Shown here: piece by piece, positions 51,601 to 61,793 of the stretch | Layout of the letters: each line of letters begins with the position of its first letter | Position numbering within the stretch: position 1 is the first letter of the stretch | Origin: Ophiocordyceps camponoti-saundersi (nom. inval.) | Lineage: Eukaryota > Ascomycota > Sordariomycetes > Hypocreales > Ophiocordycipitaceae | Assembly: GCA_003339415.1 (NCBI GenBank) | Contig: PDHQ01000131.1 | Location: 25,249 to 89,248, forward strand | Direction: 5' to 3' | DNA length: 64,000 nucleotides | The notes under the pieces: model-generated | Databases searched by the model: none | What the model saw: the letters and a program-made list of their open reading frames with translations, nothing else | Told to the model about the DNA's origin: nothing | Position numbers and translations under genes: made by a program

Positions 51601-54131
51601 TAAGTAAAATATAGAATATAATCTTACCTATTAAGGTTATAATTCGAATAAAGCTAAAAGAGGTAATAACTTAACTTTTACTAAATTTAATAAATACTTA
51701 GCTAGCGGTAAACTTATTAAAAGATAATAAGGGTATAAGAAGCCGTAATACTTCGAACTAAGATTAACCTAATATCGATATAGATATTATACCGGTATTA
51801 ATTAGAATATTTTAGAATATTATCTAAGAATAGCGGTTTATTAAAGTAAACTAAGTAATAAGAGCTATAATAAGTACGGGCTTATAAGGGTTATCTCCTA
51901 TTAGGAAATATATATATACTAACTAATATAGTATTTTAGCTACTTAAAGTAATATCGATAATAAGTTTTCTATTAGTTCCGTAATTCGGAGTATATAAAA
52001 TACTTAAGTTAATTATATAAATAATAAAATATAATATAAAATTTTAGTAAGTTTATAAGATAGGAGTATTTACTTATTATCGCTATCCTCCTTTAGTATT
52101 TTTTCTATCTTTTCGAAGTTTATAAGATAAGCGTCGAAGTTAACCTTTATATTAGTAAAAGTATAATAAGCTAAAAATAAACGTCTAAATACTTTATATT
52201 CCTTTTCCGTATATTTAGAGGACTAATATTTAATTTTACCGTAAACGAAGTATTTACGGTTTTATAAAATATTAGTTTTTAGGTTATAAGTAAAGTTATT
52301 TCCGCTATCGTTATAATATTAGTTTAAGGGCCGGTTAAAAGTTTTCTAATATTAGCGATTAAGGTAGAAAATATCGGGGCTTAGAGCGTTAGGAGGAGGT
52401 AATAGTAAATAAAAGCTTTAAATATATTATAAGCTACTAAATTAATAAGTTAAAGCTATTTCTAAAAAGGAACGGAGATCGGATATAAGCGTCTCCGTAT
52501 TTTTCGTAAGTTTAAAAAGTATAAATTCTAATTTAGGGACGCCTCGGTAAGCGTTAATAAGGGTTATCCGTAAAAAGGCGTTACTAATATAATCGGAACT
52601 AAGAGTACGCTAATAAAGATCTAATTTATTAAAAAGTTTTTATAAGACTTTATATAATTTACTTTTAAGGTATAAAGTTCGAATTATCTAATAAGTAATA
52701 GATATTTAATTTATATAATAATAAAAATAATTAATATTTATATTAAAATACTTCTATATTTAAAGATATATATCGTAGAAGGTAGAAAATTAGTTAATAT
52801 AATTAAGATAATATTATCTTACTTAGCTTAAAAGAATATATAGAAAAATTATATAAAAATAAGATAGGTAAATTTTTAGTATAAAGTAAATATTTATAAA
52901 AACGCGAACCTTATTATCTAAGAGGTTATAAAGTTCGCTTAAGTATATAATATTCTTATCTTAGATTTTAGTAAATTAAGTAATTATTTCTAAATTAATA
53001 TATATATTAGGAAATTTAATTAGGGGTAGTATAGAGAAAGTAAAAGCGTCTAGTATAAGTTTATCCTAAAATTAAGGTACTTTCGATAAAAGTCCTTATC
53101 GATATCGATAAAGTTCTATATTAATATCTAAATAAGAACCTTAGCTATTAATATTAAGTTTAGCTATACTTACTAATAGTTCTTTAATAGGTATATTTAG
53201 TAAGGACTATATTCTTCGAGCGGTAGCTTAAGGGTCTTAGAACTAATATATTATTAGTTACTAAGTAAGTTAAACTAATAGGTTTTAAGATAATATATCT
53301 AATTATAATACCTAAAAGTTAGGGATAATTTAGATTTAAATATTTCTAATATTTAAGCTAGGCCTTAGTTAGGGTACTATCTACTATTATAAGGTAAGTA
53401 TAGTAATAGTTTAGGTTTCCGTCTTAGTTTCTAATATTAATCTTATAAGGATTATAAGTCTTAGTTTAAAAGAGGTTTTACTATATATTTAGGCTAGCTA
53501 TATAAGAGGTTTATTTATATTTAGAAATTTATTAAGTTCCTTTAAGGTAAGTTCCTTAGATTTACTAATATAAATTCCTTATCTTATAAGAAGGCTTCGG
53601 GTAAAGTCCCTTATAAATACTTATCTTATTTTCTATATCTTTATTTTCTAGCTATTAAAATATTATTAGAAAAGGTTAAATAAAGCGAGATTAGAGAGTT
53701 ACTTATTACTTTTAACGAATAAGATAAATCTCGCTATTACTAGTTTAATTATCTTTATATTCTTATAATCTCCTAATATATTATTATCCTAGTAATTTAA
53801 GTTAAACTAATTCTAATATTATTTTAGGATTTTAATATATCTAAATATTTCCTAGGTTAGCTAGTTATAATATTTAAAAAGTTCTATTCTATTTTTAGGA
53901 GGGGTGCTTATTATTATAAGTAAGTTTTTAAACCGGCTTTAGATAGATATTATAAAATATTTAAGTTAGCTTTTTTAAGAGTTTTAAAGGGGGTCCTATA
54001 TAGCCTTTTATTAACTCTTTAATTAATTATAGCTTACCTCTATACGGTTATTTTCGTAAAAATCTACTATTAGAGTTAATTATTCTATCTTTACTAATTT
54101 ATAGTTAACTAAAATTTTAATTACTAATTAG

Positions 54132-54542
54132 TATTAGTTAGCCTTCGTAATACGTATATAGGAGTTAATAGCGATTACTAATACTAAAAGTATAATTCTT
54201 CTAGTTTATAATATTTATTTATATTTTCTCTAAAAACGAAGGGAATTCTATATTTACTTATATATAAAATATCCTTATATATACTCTCTTCTTCTATACT
54301 CGATATTAGATTAAGTATAATCTAATCTTTTCCCGAAACTAATCTAATATTAACTAGGAGTCTATTAAAGCTCCTATCTAAAATATTATAATAAAAATAT
54401 AATCGAAACTTACCTTACTTTATATTACCTAAGTCCCTCTAATACGTCCTACGTAATATACCCCTTTTCCCCCTATCTTAAGTATATATAAATCTTATTC
54501 TATACCCGTATAGATTTTAGTTATTCTTATATAAGTTTAATA
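54132..54542 (+). repeat. T2 3' LTR (one 41-bp unit)
   Basis: This 411-bp LTR is the same length as its partner. It starts TATTAGTTAGCC and ends AAGTTTAATA, followed by CTAAC. Confidence 0.9.
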
Positions 54543-54547
54543 CTAAC

Positions 54548-55200
54548 TTATGCCTATCTAGCTACGATAAAGCACCTTTTTCGCTATTTACGCGGCACGC
54601 CGTCTCTTAGTATTATACTTAGAGGAGCGGTATATAATAAGGACTTTTAGCTTCGCGTATATTCTAATATATCGTTTGCGGACGATTAGGCAACCCGCGC
54701 CTTAACGGCCGGGTTTATTATCTTCCTCGCTAGTAGCCTTATCGCGTAGCGCTTAAAGCGTTAGACTCTTATTACTATAAGTAGCATAAAGGCCGAATTT
54801 ATAGCCCTTACGCCCGCTAGGCTTATAACGATCTAGCTCTCTAATATTATTCGAGACGCTAGCTACGAATAAAAAAGGCCTCTTATAATATTTACTAATA
54901 GCTAGAACGCGAGGTTAGCTATAATTAACCCGCTTAATAAAGTATATACTAAGTATATTAATTTATAATATAAATAAATTATCTAAAAGTATTAGATAAG
55001 CTTTTTTAATTTATAGTAAATTAGTATAGAAAATATAATTATAGATAGCCTTATAAAGGATTTATAGGCGAATAAGTATTAGTAGTTTATACGCTAGCTA
55101 AATTTAGCTATACTAAGGAATAGGGGCGGCTCTAATAGCCTAAATATTAAGAAATAATATTATAATAGTTATTCTTTAGCCTGCCCGGCCTTAGGGGCGG
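54548..55200 (+). pseudogene. C RNase H relic and 3' untranslated region
   Basis: The plus-strand frame reads as copia RNase H: FADD at about 54,676, TAGFIIFLASS (54,709-54,741), the SSIKAEFIAL stretch (RIP form of the conserved SSTEAEY motif, 54,778-54,807), a WL/RDAS block (54,833-54,866) and the final IIFTNS strand near 54,883. Codons GCA, CAC and TGC persist, so RIP was lighter here than in neighbouring elements. About 55,020-55,200 is non-coding up to the 3' LTR. Confidence 0.82.
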
Positions 55201-55364
55201 TATTATATAACATACCCTATAGTCTAAGCTATGCCCCACTTAGGGCTTAAGCCCGGTCAGGTTAGTATATTAGCTATACTAAATTAGTATAAAGGGGCTA
55301 CTAGAGTTAGACTTAGTATTAGTAATATCACTGCCCGATCCGTGACAGCGTGCGTGCTTTAATA
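55201..55364 (+). repeat. C 3' LTR
   Basis: This 164-bp LTR is the partner of 37,322-37,485. It keeps AACATA, GTCAGG, TATCACTGCCCG and GTGACAGCG, where the 5' LTR shows TpA or TpG products. Confidence 0.92.
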
Positions 55365-55369
55365 ATAAT

Positions 55370-55428
55370 GCCGTCGTATTAATTCTGCAGCTCGTATAGT
55401 AACGCGCTAAATCCTAGTCTTATTACTA
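55370..55428 (-). other. G2 leader fragment to the right of element C
   Basis: This 59-bp stretch lies between the C target duplication and the G2 5' LTR. On the minus strand the bases immediately after the LTR (TAGTAATAAGACTAGG) would be the primer binding site region of G2. The matching tRNA was not identified. Confidence 0.6.
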
Positions 55429-55624
55429 TAAAATCCCTCGATCGGTCTTAAATTATAAGATTAGATTAGATCGTATAGTATTATGCGTTAGGGTAGTAGT
55501 AGTCGTGATCCCTTTTTATTAGTCTAATAGTAAGTCTAATAATAATAATAATTTCTCTAAGTCCTCCCCTTTTTCCTCTAATCCCTTATCCTTTAATATC
55601 TTATCCTCTTATACCTATCTAACA
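55429..55624 (-). repeat. G2 5' LTR
   Basis: This 196-bp direct repeat of 27,400-27,595 ends CTATCTAACA with its terminal CA preserved. The four bases after it, AGGT, duplicate those before 27,400. Confidence 0.88.
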
Positions 55625-55628
55625 AGGT

Positions 55629-58010
55629 TACTTTCGTAATCTTAAATATAAAATATACTAAATAATATTAACGGGCGTAGTTAGACTCCGATTACTAATA
55701 AGTATACTAAGATATTATAATATAATAGAAATTATTTATTAGAAAAGCGAAAAGAGATAATTAAAGATAATTTCTCGCCTTTATAAGTAATAACTTTAGT
55801 ATTATATAATTTATAGCTTAGTAAGTAAAACTCTATAGCTAAGCTCCCCTAAAGCTTACGTATACTCCTTTTTTTTAATAAAATATAAACTCCGCTTTTT
55901 AATTATTTTTCTCCGAAAAGTTAGAGCTTTTAGCCCGTAAGTTTTTTCTCTATCTTTTAAAGAATACCTTATACCTCCTTATCTCTAACCCTTTCCCCTT
56001 AATAAATATTCCTTTTTAAGTTACCGAAAATAAGGTCCGCTCCGCCTTTTTTAATATTATATTATAGAAATCTACTAAGCTTAATAATATTCTTATTAGC
56101 TTCCTAAAAAGTTATAGTTAACTCCTTATAATAATCTTAATAAAGCTTTTTTAGGGATATATTACTTATAGATATTTCTTTACTTAATATTAGACTTTTA
56201 ATATTATAGTTCTTTAGAAAGCGGGTAAAAGCTTAGAGGTTTATTAAACTCTAAGTAGCTACTATCTTATCTCCCTCCTTAATACTATAAGTAAAATCTT
56301 TAAAATTATAATTATAAAAAAAATATCTTATATAGCGGAGTTTATAGAAATCTTACCGTAAAATTAAATAAGTAATTATCTTAATTAGTTTACTAATAGC
56401 GCTTTACTCTTTTTAATAAAATCCGTTTATATTATTTAAAGCTTCTAAAGCTCCGCTTCCCTTTTAATATTAAATATAATAGGCGCTTTTAACTATATCT
56501 TATACTTTAAGCTAATAAAAATCCTTAACTCTCTTAGCTTCCTTAGATAAATTATAGCTTTTTTTCGCTCTTACCTTTCTAATTATACCTTCCGCTTAAA
56601 AGTTAATAATAGATTATCGGACCTTTTCCTTATTTTTACTAAAATCCCTTAAGGCTTCCCGCTCTTTTTAGTACTATTTATCTTATATATCTTATCTTTT
56701 TATAAACGCTTAGAATAGGTAATTAATATACTTACTATTAGATTTATAAATAATATTAATATTCTTAGTATTAAGCGTACTTTTACTTAAGTCCGCTACT
56801 AGCTTAAATAAGCTTAGAGTATTTATTAAGATTAGGTAGCGGAGTATAAAATAACCTTCTAGCTACTTAAAAGTAAGCTTCTTTACTTTATAAAAGCTTA
56901 CTCTACTAATATAACTCTGCTAATCCTTAATAAGATTACTATTTAACTTATATAGAAAATATATATATTTAAGGTTTAAATTTATTATAAGCTTTAGTAA
57001 AAACCTTACCTCTGCTATCTTATAAAAGAGCTTAATTATTAATAGCTAGCCTTAACTAAACTTATATTATTTACTTAAAGTTTCTTACTCTTTTAAGCGA
57101 GGGAAATTTATACTAAAATTATTAAGTCCGCTATTATTTTTAGCGCTATAGTTTACTCTACTCCGACCTTACTAGGCGGTAAACTTAAAAGCTTTATTTT
57201 CTAATAGCTAGCTATAACTTAGTTTAAATACCTTTATATTATTTCTAAGGTATACTAAGCTACCTTTTTTTATTATATTAAGTTTAAGTTTTTTATTCTT
57301 TTTATTAATATTTACTTATTTTACCGCGCTACTTATAGCTACTAACTCCTTTATATTAAAAAACCCGCGGCTTATATTTACTCCGCTTTAAAGAGAATTT
57401 TTATATATTTTTACTAATAACGTAAAAGTTAGCCCCGCCTTACTTATATCCCCCTTAAATCCCTTTAATCCTTTTTTACTACTTAGGTACGGACTCCGGA
57501 TATCTTCTCCTAGTCCCCTAAAACTCTAAAAGCTTACTTTTATAAAAAGTAGCAGCTCCGCTAAAACTCTAAAAAAGGAAAGCTCTAAAAATATAGCTAA
57601 TTCTCCGGATACCTTATTAATAAATTACCTTAACTAAAACTTAATAATACCTTATAAATTTATAAAAGTTTTTCGAAATTCTTTAGTAGCGCCTTAACTT
57701 AGCTTTATAATAGTAAAATTAGCCTTAATAAGTTTTTTTATATTTATAATATTCTTATAATCTTAACTTTTTATTACTTTTATAATAGTAAAAAAGATAA
57801 GATAGTAGCTTACTTTACCTTATAATATAAGCTTATTATTTATAAAAAACTACTTTTATTTATATTTCTTATAAGTTTAATTTAAAACTATAAGAACTTT
57901 AATAAAGCTTTTAATTATAAGGCTATTATAAGCTTTCTTATTTTATAATTTATCTACTTATAACGCCTTTACTAGTTTAACCTTTTTATATTACTTTATA
58001 ATATTTAAGT
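55629..58010 (+). mobile_element. Tad1-like LINE, 3' part: reverse transcriptase relic
   Basis: This is the continuation of the LINE split by G2. The plus strand, stops ignored, shows LINE RT: a LLNTISKIF stretch near 56,265, an IPQGFPL-like box (former G-I-P-Q-G-S) near 56,640-56,665, and FINNINIL (RIP form of the F-x-D-D catalytic box) at 56,742-56,765. Downstream to about 58,010 the frame continues as the C-terminal region and possibly RNase H, as in Tad1-type elements, but that part is too degraded to confirm. The poly-A or 3' terminus could not be fixed. Confidence 0.75.
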
Positions 58011-61000
58011 ATATTAAAATACTTAAGCGTAAAGTTTAAGCGTAAAAGATAGTTTTTAGTATTTTTATTATATAACTATTATTATCTATTTACTTTATAC
58101 TTTACTTTTACTTTTACCCCTTATTTTACTTAGCTTTATTTAGCTTACTTAGCCCTCTTACCCCTTTTCCCGCCCCGCCCTCTACCTTATCTTTTACGCT
58201 TAATAATACCTTTAACGCTTATAAGCTTATTTTTTAAGCTATTATTATTATTTTTTGCCGCGCGCTTTAATATTACTAACGTAAACTTCGTAGGAAAAAG
58301 TACTAATATTTAAATAAAGTTTAGCTTAGGCTCCGGCTTTATTATTCCCCTACCCTCCTCCTCTATACCTCTTATTACCTTTACTCTACTTACCTCCTTC
58401 TCCGCTCCGCCCGCCCTCTTAACTTTATCCGCCCCCTCCTTATTACTTTTAACTATTACCTAATCTAACTTACTCCCCGATATTAATATAATAATAATTA
58501 ATATCTAGGCCGCCGCCTTATCCTCCTCTACCTCCGATTTTTTTTTTAGCTTTAGCTCCCGCTTTACTTTTAAGTAATTTAAATTAAGAGTATATTAAAA
58601 TTTAAAAATATTTTTTAGAATATATCTAAATTAGTTAATTTTAATATAATTTACTATTACTTAATTAAAGTTATTTTAAACTTAGTTAATATTATATATT
58701 ATATTATATATAAAAAATTAAAGGTTTTATATTTTTACTTATATTTTTAACTAAAACTCTTATAAGAATCTTATAATATAGTTTTTCTAAGTAATAATAA
58801 TAATAATAATAGTAATTATTATTATTATAAGCACCGCCTTTTTTATTTCCGCTATAAACTTTATTATTATTACTATAATTATTATTAACTAAGCTAGCGC
58901 CTTTATTACCGCGCCCTCTATTACCGCCTTTACTTTCTTTTTTATATCCGCTATTATTACTTATTTTACTTATAGTTTAACTATTATATTTATTATTACT
59001 ACTATTATTATTATTACTCCGCCCCTTTTTTTACCTTTTACTTTACTTATACCGATAATTATTTATTTGCTTAATATTCTAAAATAAGCTAATATTAATA
59101 TATAGGACTTTTAGAAAAAAATATTAATAATTATTATAGTAAGAGTAATATTAAAAATAGCTATTAAAATAGCTAACCTTACTAAGGCGCTTATTTATAG
59201 CGTTATTATTATTATATTAAGTTAAAGCTTTAACGCTTTATTTTACTTTTACGTATTATATAAGTTAACTTAAATTCTTTTTTATTATTAATTATTAGCT
59301 ATATCTAAAACTTTACTTTACTCCGCTCCGCCTTACTTTATATTTACTAGTAAGCTATTTAGCTATCCTCCTTCGCTAATATATTACGCTATTTTTATTA
59401 TAGTAATATATAATTTCTTTAAATATATTTATAACTTAGTTAGCACTCTAAGCTTTAATTTTAGCCTAATTTTTAATATTACTTACTTTTTAATATTTAT
59501 ACTAAGCCTTAATATAATTATAATAATTAGCTAATTATAAGCTTATACGCTTTATTAGCTTTATATATAGCTAGCGCTATATAATATTATTTACTTTATT
59601 ATTTTTAATATAAAATTTTATAATTAGCTAATTAAGTTATATATATAATATAAAAGAGGTTATAAAGCTTATTATAAATAATTTTAAATATATTTATCGC
59701 TATTATTTTATTAATATAGCTATATAATTTTTTTACTTTCTTTTTATTATAAAAATTAAAAAGAAAAGTTAAAAAAGGGGTTAGAAATATACTTTTTTCT
59801 AAAAATAATAAAAAGAAAAAAAAAAGAAAAAAAAAAAAAGGTAAAAAAGGAAAAGATATAGCCCCCCCCTTTTTAATTACTAATATATAATAAAATAGCT
59901 ACCTTACTATTTTACCTTACCCCCTTTTAGACTTTCCTTCCTTTACCCCGCCTTATACCGCCTCGCCTTATATTACCTTATACTACCCCGTACCGCCCCG
60001 CGCTACGCTATTACGCTATACCGCCCCGCTCTTTTTACCCTATATTTTACGGACTTTCCTTTCTCCGCCCTCCCCTCCTTACCTTATTTTCTTATATTAT
60101 CTAAGATTACCCCTAGGTAATAAGCTTATTATATTATACCGCTATTAGCTACTATTATACCTTTATATAAGTATATAGTAAGCTTTTTTTTTATAGTTAG
60201 GGGGTTTTACTTTATTTTAGGGGATTTTTCTTACTTAATATATTATAGAAGCTTTAGATATTATAAAAGCCCCTAATATATAAATAATAATAATAATAAT
60301 ATAAAAAAGCTTTTAAGTATAATAATAATTTTTAAAATAATATAAAAAGTTAATAAAGCTATTAGAATTCTTTTCTAGTTTAGAGAGTTAATATAAAATA
60401 TATAATAATATTTTTATAAATCGCTTAACTTCTTATAATATTTTACTAAGATTTCCCCCTTAAGATTTTACTTAGATTTCCCTTAGAAATTTTATTACTT
60501 TTATATTTAAAAAATTATTAAGATTTCCTTTTAGGATTTCTTTATAATAATTTTTAGGATTTTACTAAGATTTTTTACTAGATTTAATATTAAAATATAT
60601 TTTTAAAAATCTCTAGATTTTACTAGGAAATCTTTATATATTAAGAAATTACCGTATACTAGGAAATCTCCGAATTTTACTAGGAAATCCCTATATACTA
60701 GGAAATTACCGTATATTAAGAAATCTTTATTTTACTAATATATATAGAAATTACCGTAAAATCCCTTTAGGTAAATATTTTTAAGATTATACTAAGAAAT
60801 CTTTCTTAAGCTTTTAGCTATAAATTAGCTTAGTATTCCTTTAAGTAGAAATTTAAATTCTTTTATAGTTATTATTTTAATTTTTAAAAGACTTTTACTT
60901 ATACTTATACTTTTTATAGTAGCTATTTTATAATCTTATAACTAGTAGCTAGCCCGTCTCCCTCTTCTATATACTATATTTAGTAGCTAGCTTAGTATAT

Positions 61001-61525
61001 ACGCTTACTAGAAGATTATACGTATAAGCGTATAATACTTAGTATACTTTATATAGGATTTCCTTATAATAGTAGTAGCCTTATTATTTAATCGCGAGGC
61101 TAATTTATAAGTTTAATATTTAAGTTAATAACCTAAATATAATATAAGGGCTAAACCTTAATAATAATTAAATAAATAAATAAAGTTATATAATTTTAGA
61201 ATAATTAAATAAATTTAATAATTACTATTATTTTTATTATTTTTTATTTAGCTTTTAAGAGTTTTTTTTTCTTAAAATTTATTATTAGATTATAAGCTTT
61301 TTAGTTATATTATTTTTACTTTATATTATGTTTTTATATATACTCTTAATATTATTTTTATCTCTTTATTTATATTTTATATTATTTTTAAAAGATTTAT
61401 TTTACTTTAAATAATATATAAGTTTTAATTTTCTAAATAAACTCTTTAAATATATAATATATAGTAAGATTAAATATAGTATCTTTTTCCTCTAAACCCT
61501 AGTTATAGCACCTTAACTAAGCTTA
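58011..61525. other. Unassigned AT-rich decayed repeat DNA
   Basis: 58,080-58,560 has a C-rich plus strand (CCGCCCGCCCTC near 58,408) whose minus strand would encode a Lys/Arg/Glu-rich protein. 58,790-59,060 has AAT/ATT trinucleotide runs and GCCGCCC patches. 59,750-59,850 has A-rich runs. 59,940-60,020 is rich in CCGCC/TACC. 60,900-61,030 has short inverted repeats around AGTAGCTAGC. The strand is nearly free of CpA, so it is RIP-mutated repeat DNA. No domain or second copy was recognised. A sharp rise in CA/TG content occurs at 61,525. Confidence 0.5.
60440..60790. repeat. Degenerate short-period repeat (TACTAGGAAAT-type)
   Basis: The motif TACTAGGAAATCTCC / TATTAAGAAATTACCG recurs at irregular 20-40 bp spacing (for example 60,628, 60,658, 60,680, 60,706), together with related GGATTT-type repeats from 60,450. 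It looks like a decayed minisatellite rather than coding sequence. Confidence 0.6.
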
Positions 61526-61793
61526 TAAGGTCTTTGGAAAGTAAGAAGTATATATAGGTGGTATCTCTTCTCGTGACCTGAGGGTGGCCTTGGTATACAT
61601 TGTTCAAGGGAAGTAGTAGTAGACACGCGTTACGCGACGCGCGCTTCGGCGCAGTTATTATTATCGCTCATGCGCCTTGTCGTTGCCCACGAAAGTCTTC
61701 GATTTTGAGGCTCGCCTAATACCCTAGCAATCCCACGGCGACCACCGAATTGAATCTATTGAACGGGAATGTCTCATGTCTTTGTCATATGCC
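61525..61793 (+). promoter_or_regulatory. Upstream region of the CENP-A gene, with MCB-like ACGCGT site
   Basis: This is the first normal-composition DNA after the RIP block. ACGCGT at 61,625-61,630 is the consensus of the MluI cell-cycle box bound by MBF-type (Mbp1/Swi6) factors in fungi. ACGCGA follows at 61,632-61,637 and a further CGCG at 61,639-61,642. MCB elements drive G1/S expression, which would suit a histone variant; that link is inference. No clear TATA box. An out-of-frame ATG at 61,769 lies 25 bp before the proposed start. Confidence 0.45.

Larger units (their letters stand above)
48243..54542 (+). mobile_element. T-family LTR element, complete copy T2
   Basis: This 6,300-bp element is inserted in C downstream of T1 in the same orientation. 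Its LTRs at 48,243-48,653 and 54,132-54,542 are both 411 bp, and the perfect target duplication is CTAAC (48,238-48,242 and 54,543-54,547). The interior is collinear with T1; differences are mostly C/T and G/A, consistent with separate RIP of two copies. No pol motif was placed. Confidence 0.92.
37322..55364 (+). mobile_element. Ty1/copia retrotransposon C, split by two T elements
   Basis: C is bounded by two 164-bp LTRs (37,322-37,485 and 55,201-55,364) and a perfect target duplication ATAAT (37,317-37,321 and 55,365-55,369). Removing T1 (40,315-46,735) and T2 (48,243-54,542) with their duplications leaves about 5.3 kb with the copia order gag, INT, RT, RNase H on the plus strand. The host is the leader of G2. 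Mutation is lighter than in the gypsy copies, especially toward the 3' end, where CA and TG dinucleotides persist. Confidence 0.93.
27400..55624 (-). mobile_element. Ty3/gypsy retrotransposon G2, RIP-inactivated, split by copia element C
   Basis: G2 is about 10.2 kb once element C (37,322-55,364) and its duplication are removed. It has two 196-bp LTRs (27,400-27,595 and 55,429-55,624) and a target duplication AGGT (27,396-27,399 and 55,625-55,628; one further T is shared). In its own direction, right to left, it has 5' LTR, gag, protease, RT, RNase H, INT, an extra ORF and 3' LTR. The LINE frame is continuous across its two edges, which confirms the insertion. Every frame is broken by RIP stops. 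It is the more complete of the two gypsy copies. Confidence 0.88.

Noticed and set aside
1..61525. Mitochondrial or bacterial AT-rich DNA
   Set aside because: The AT bias is strictly CpA-specific, CpG is retained, and there are fungal LTR and LINE elements with target duplications continuous with intron-bearing nuclear genes.
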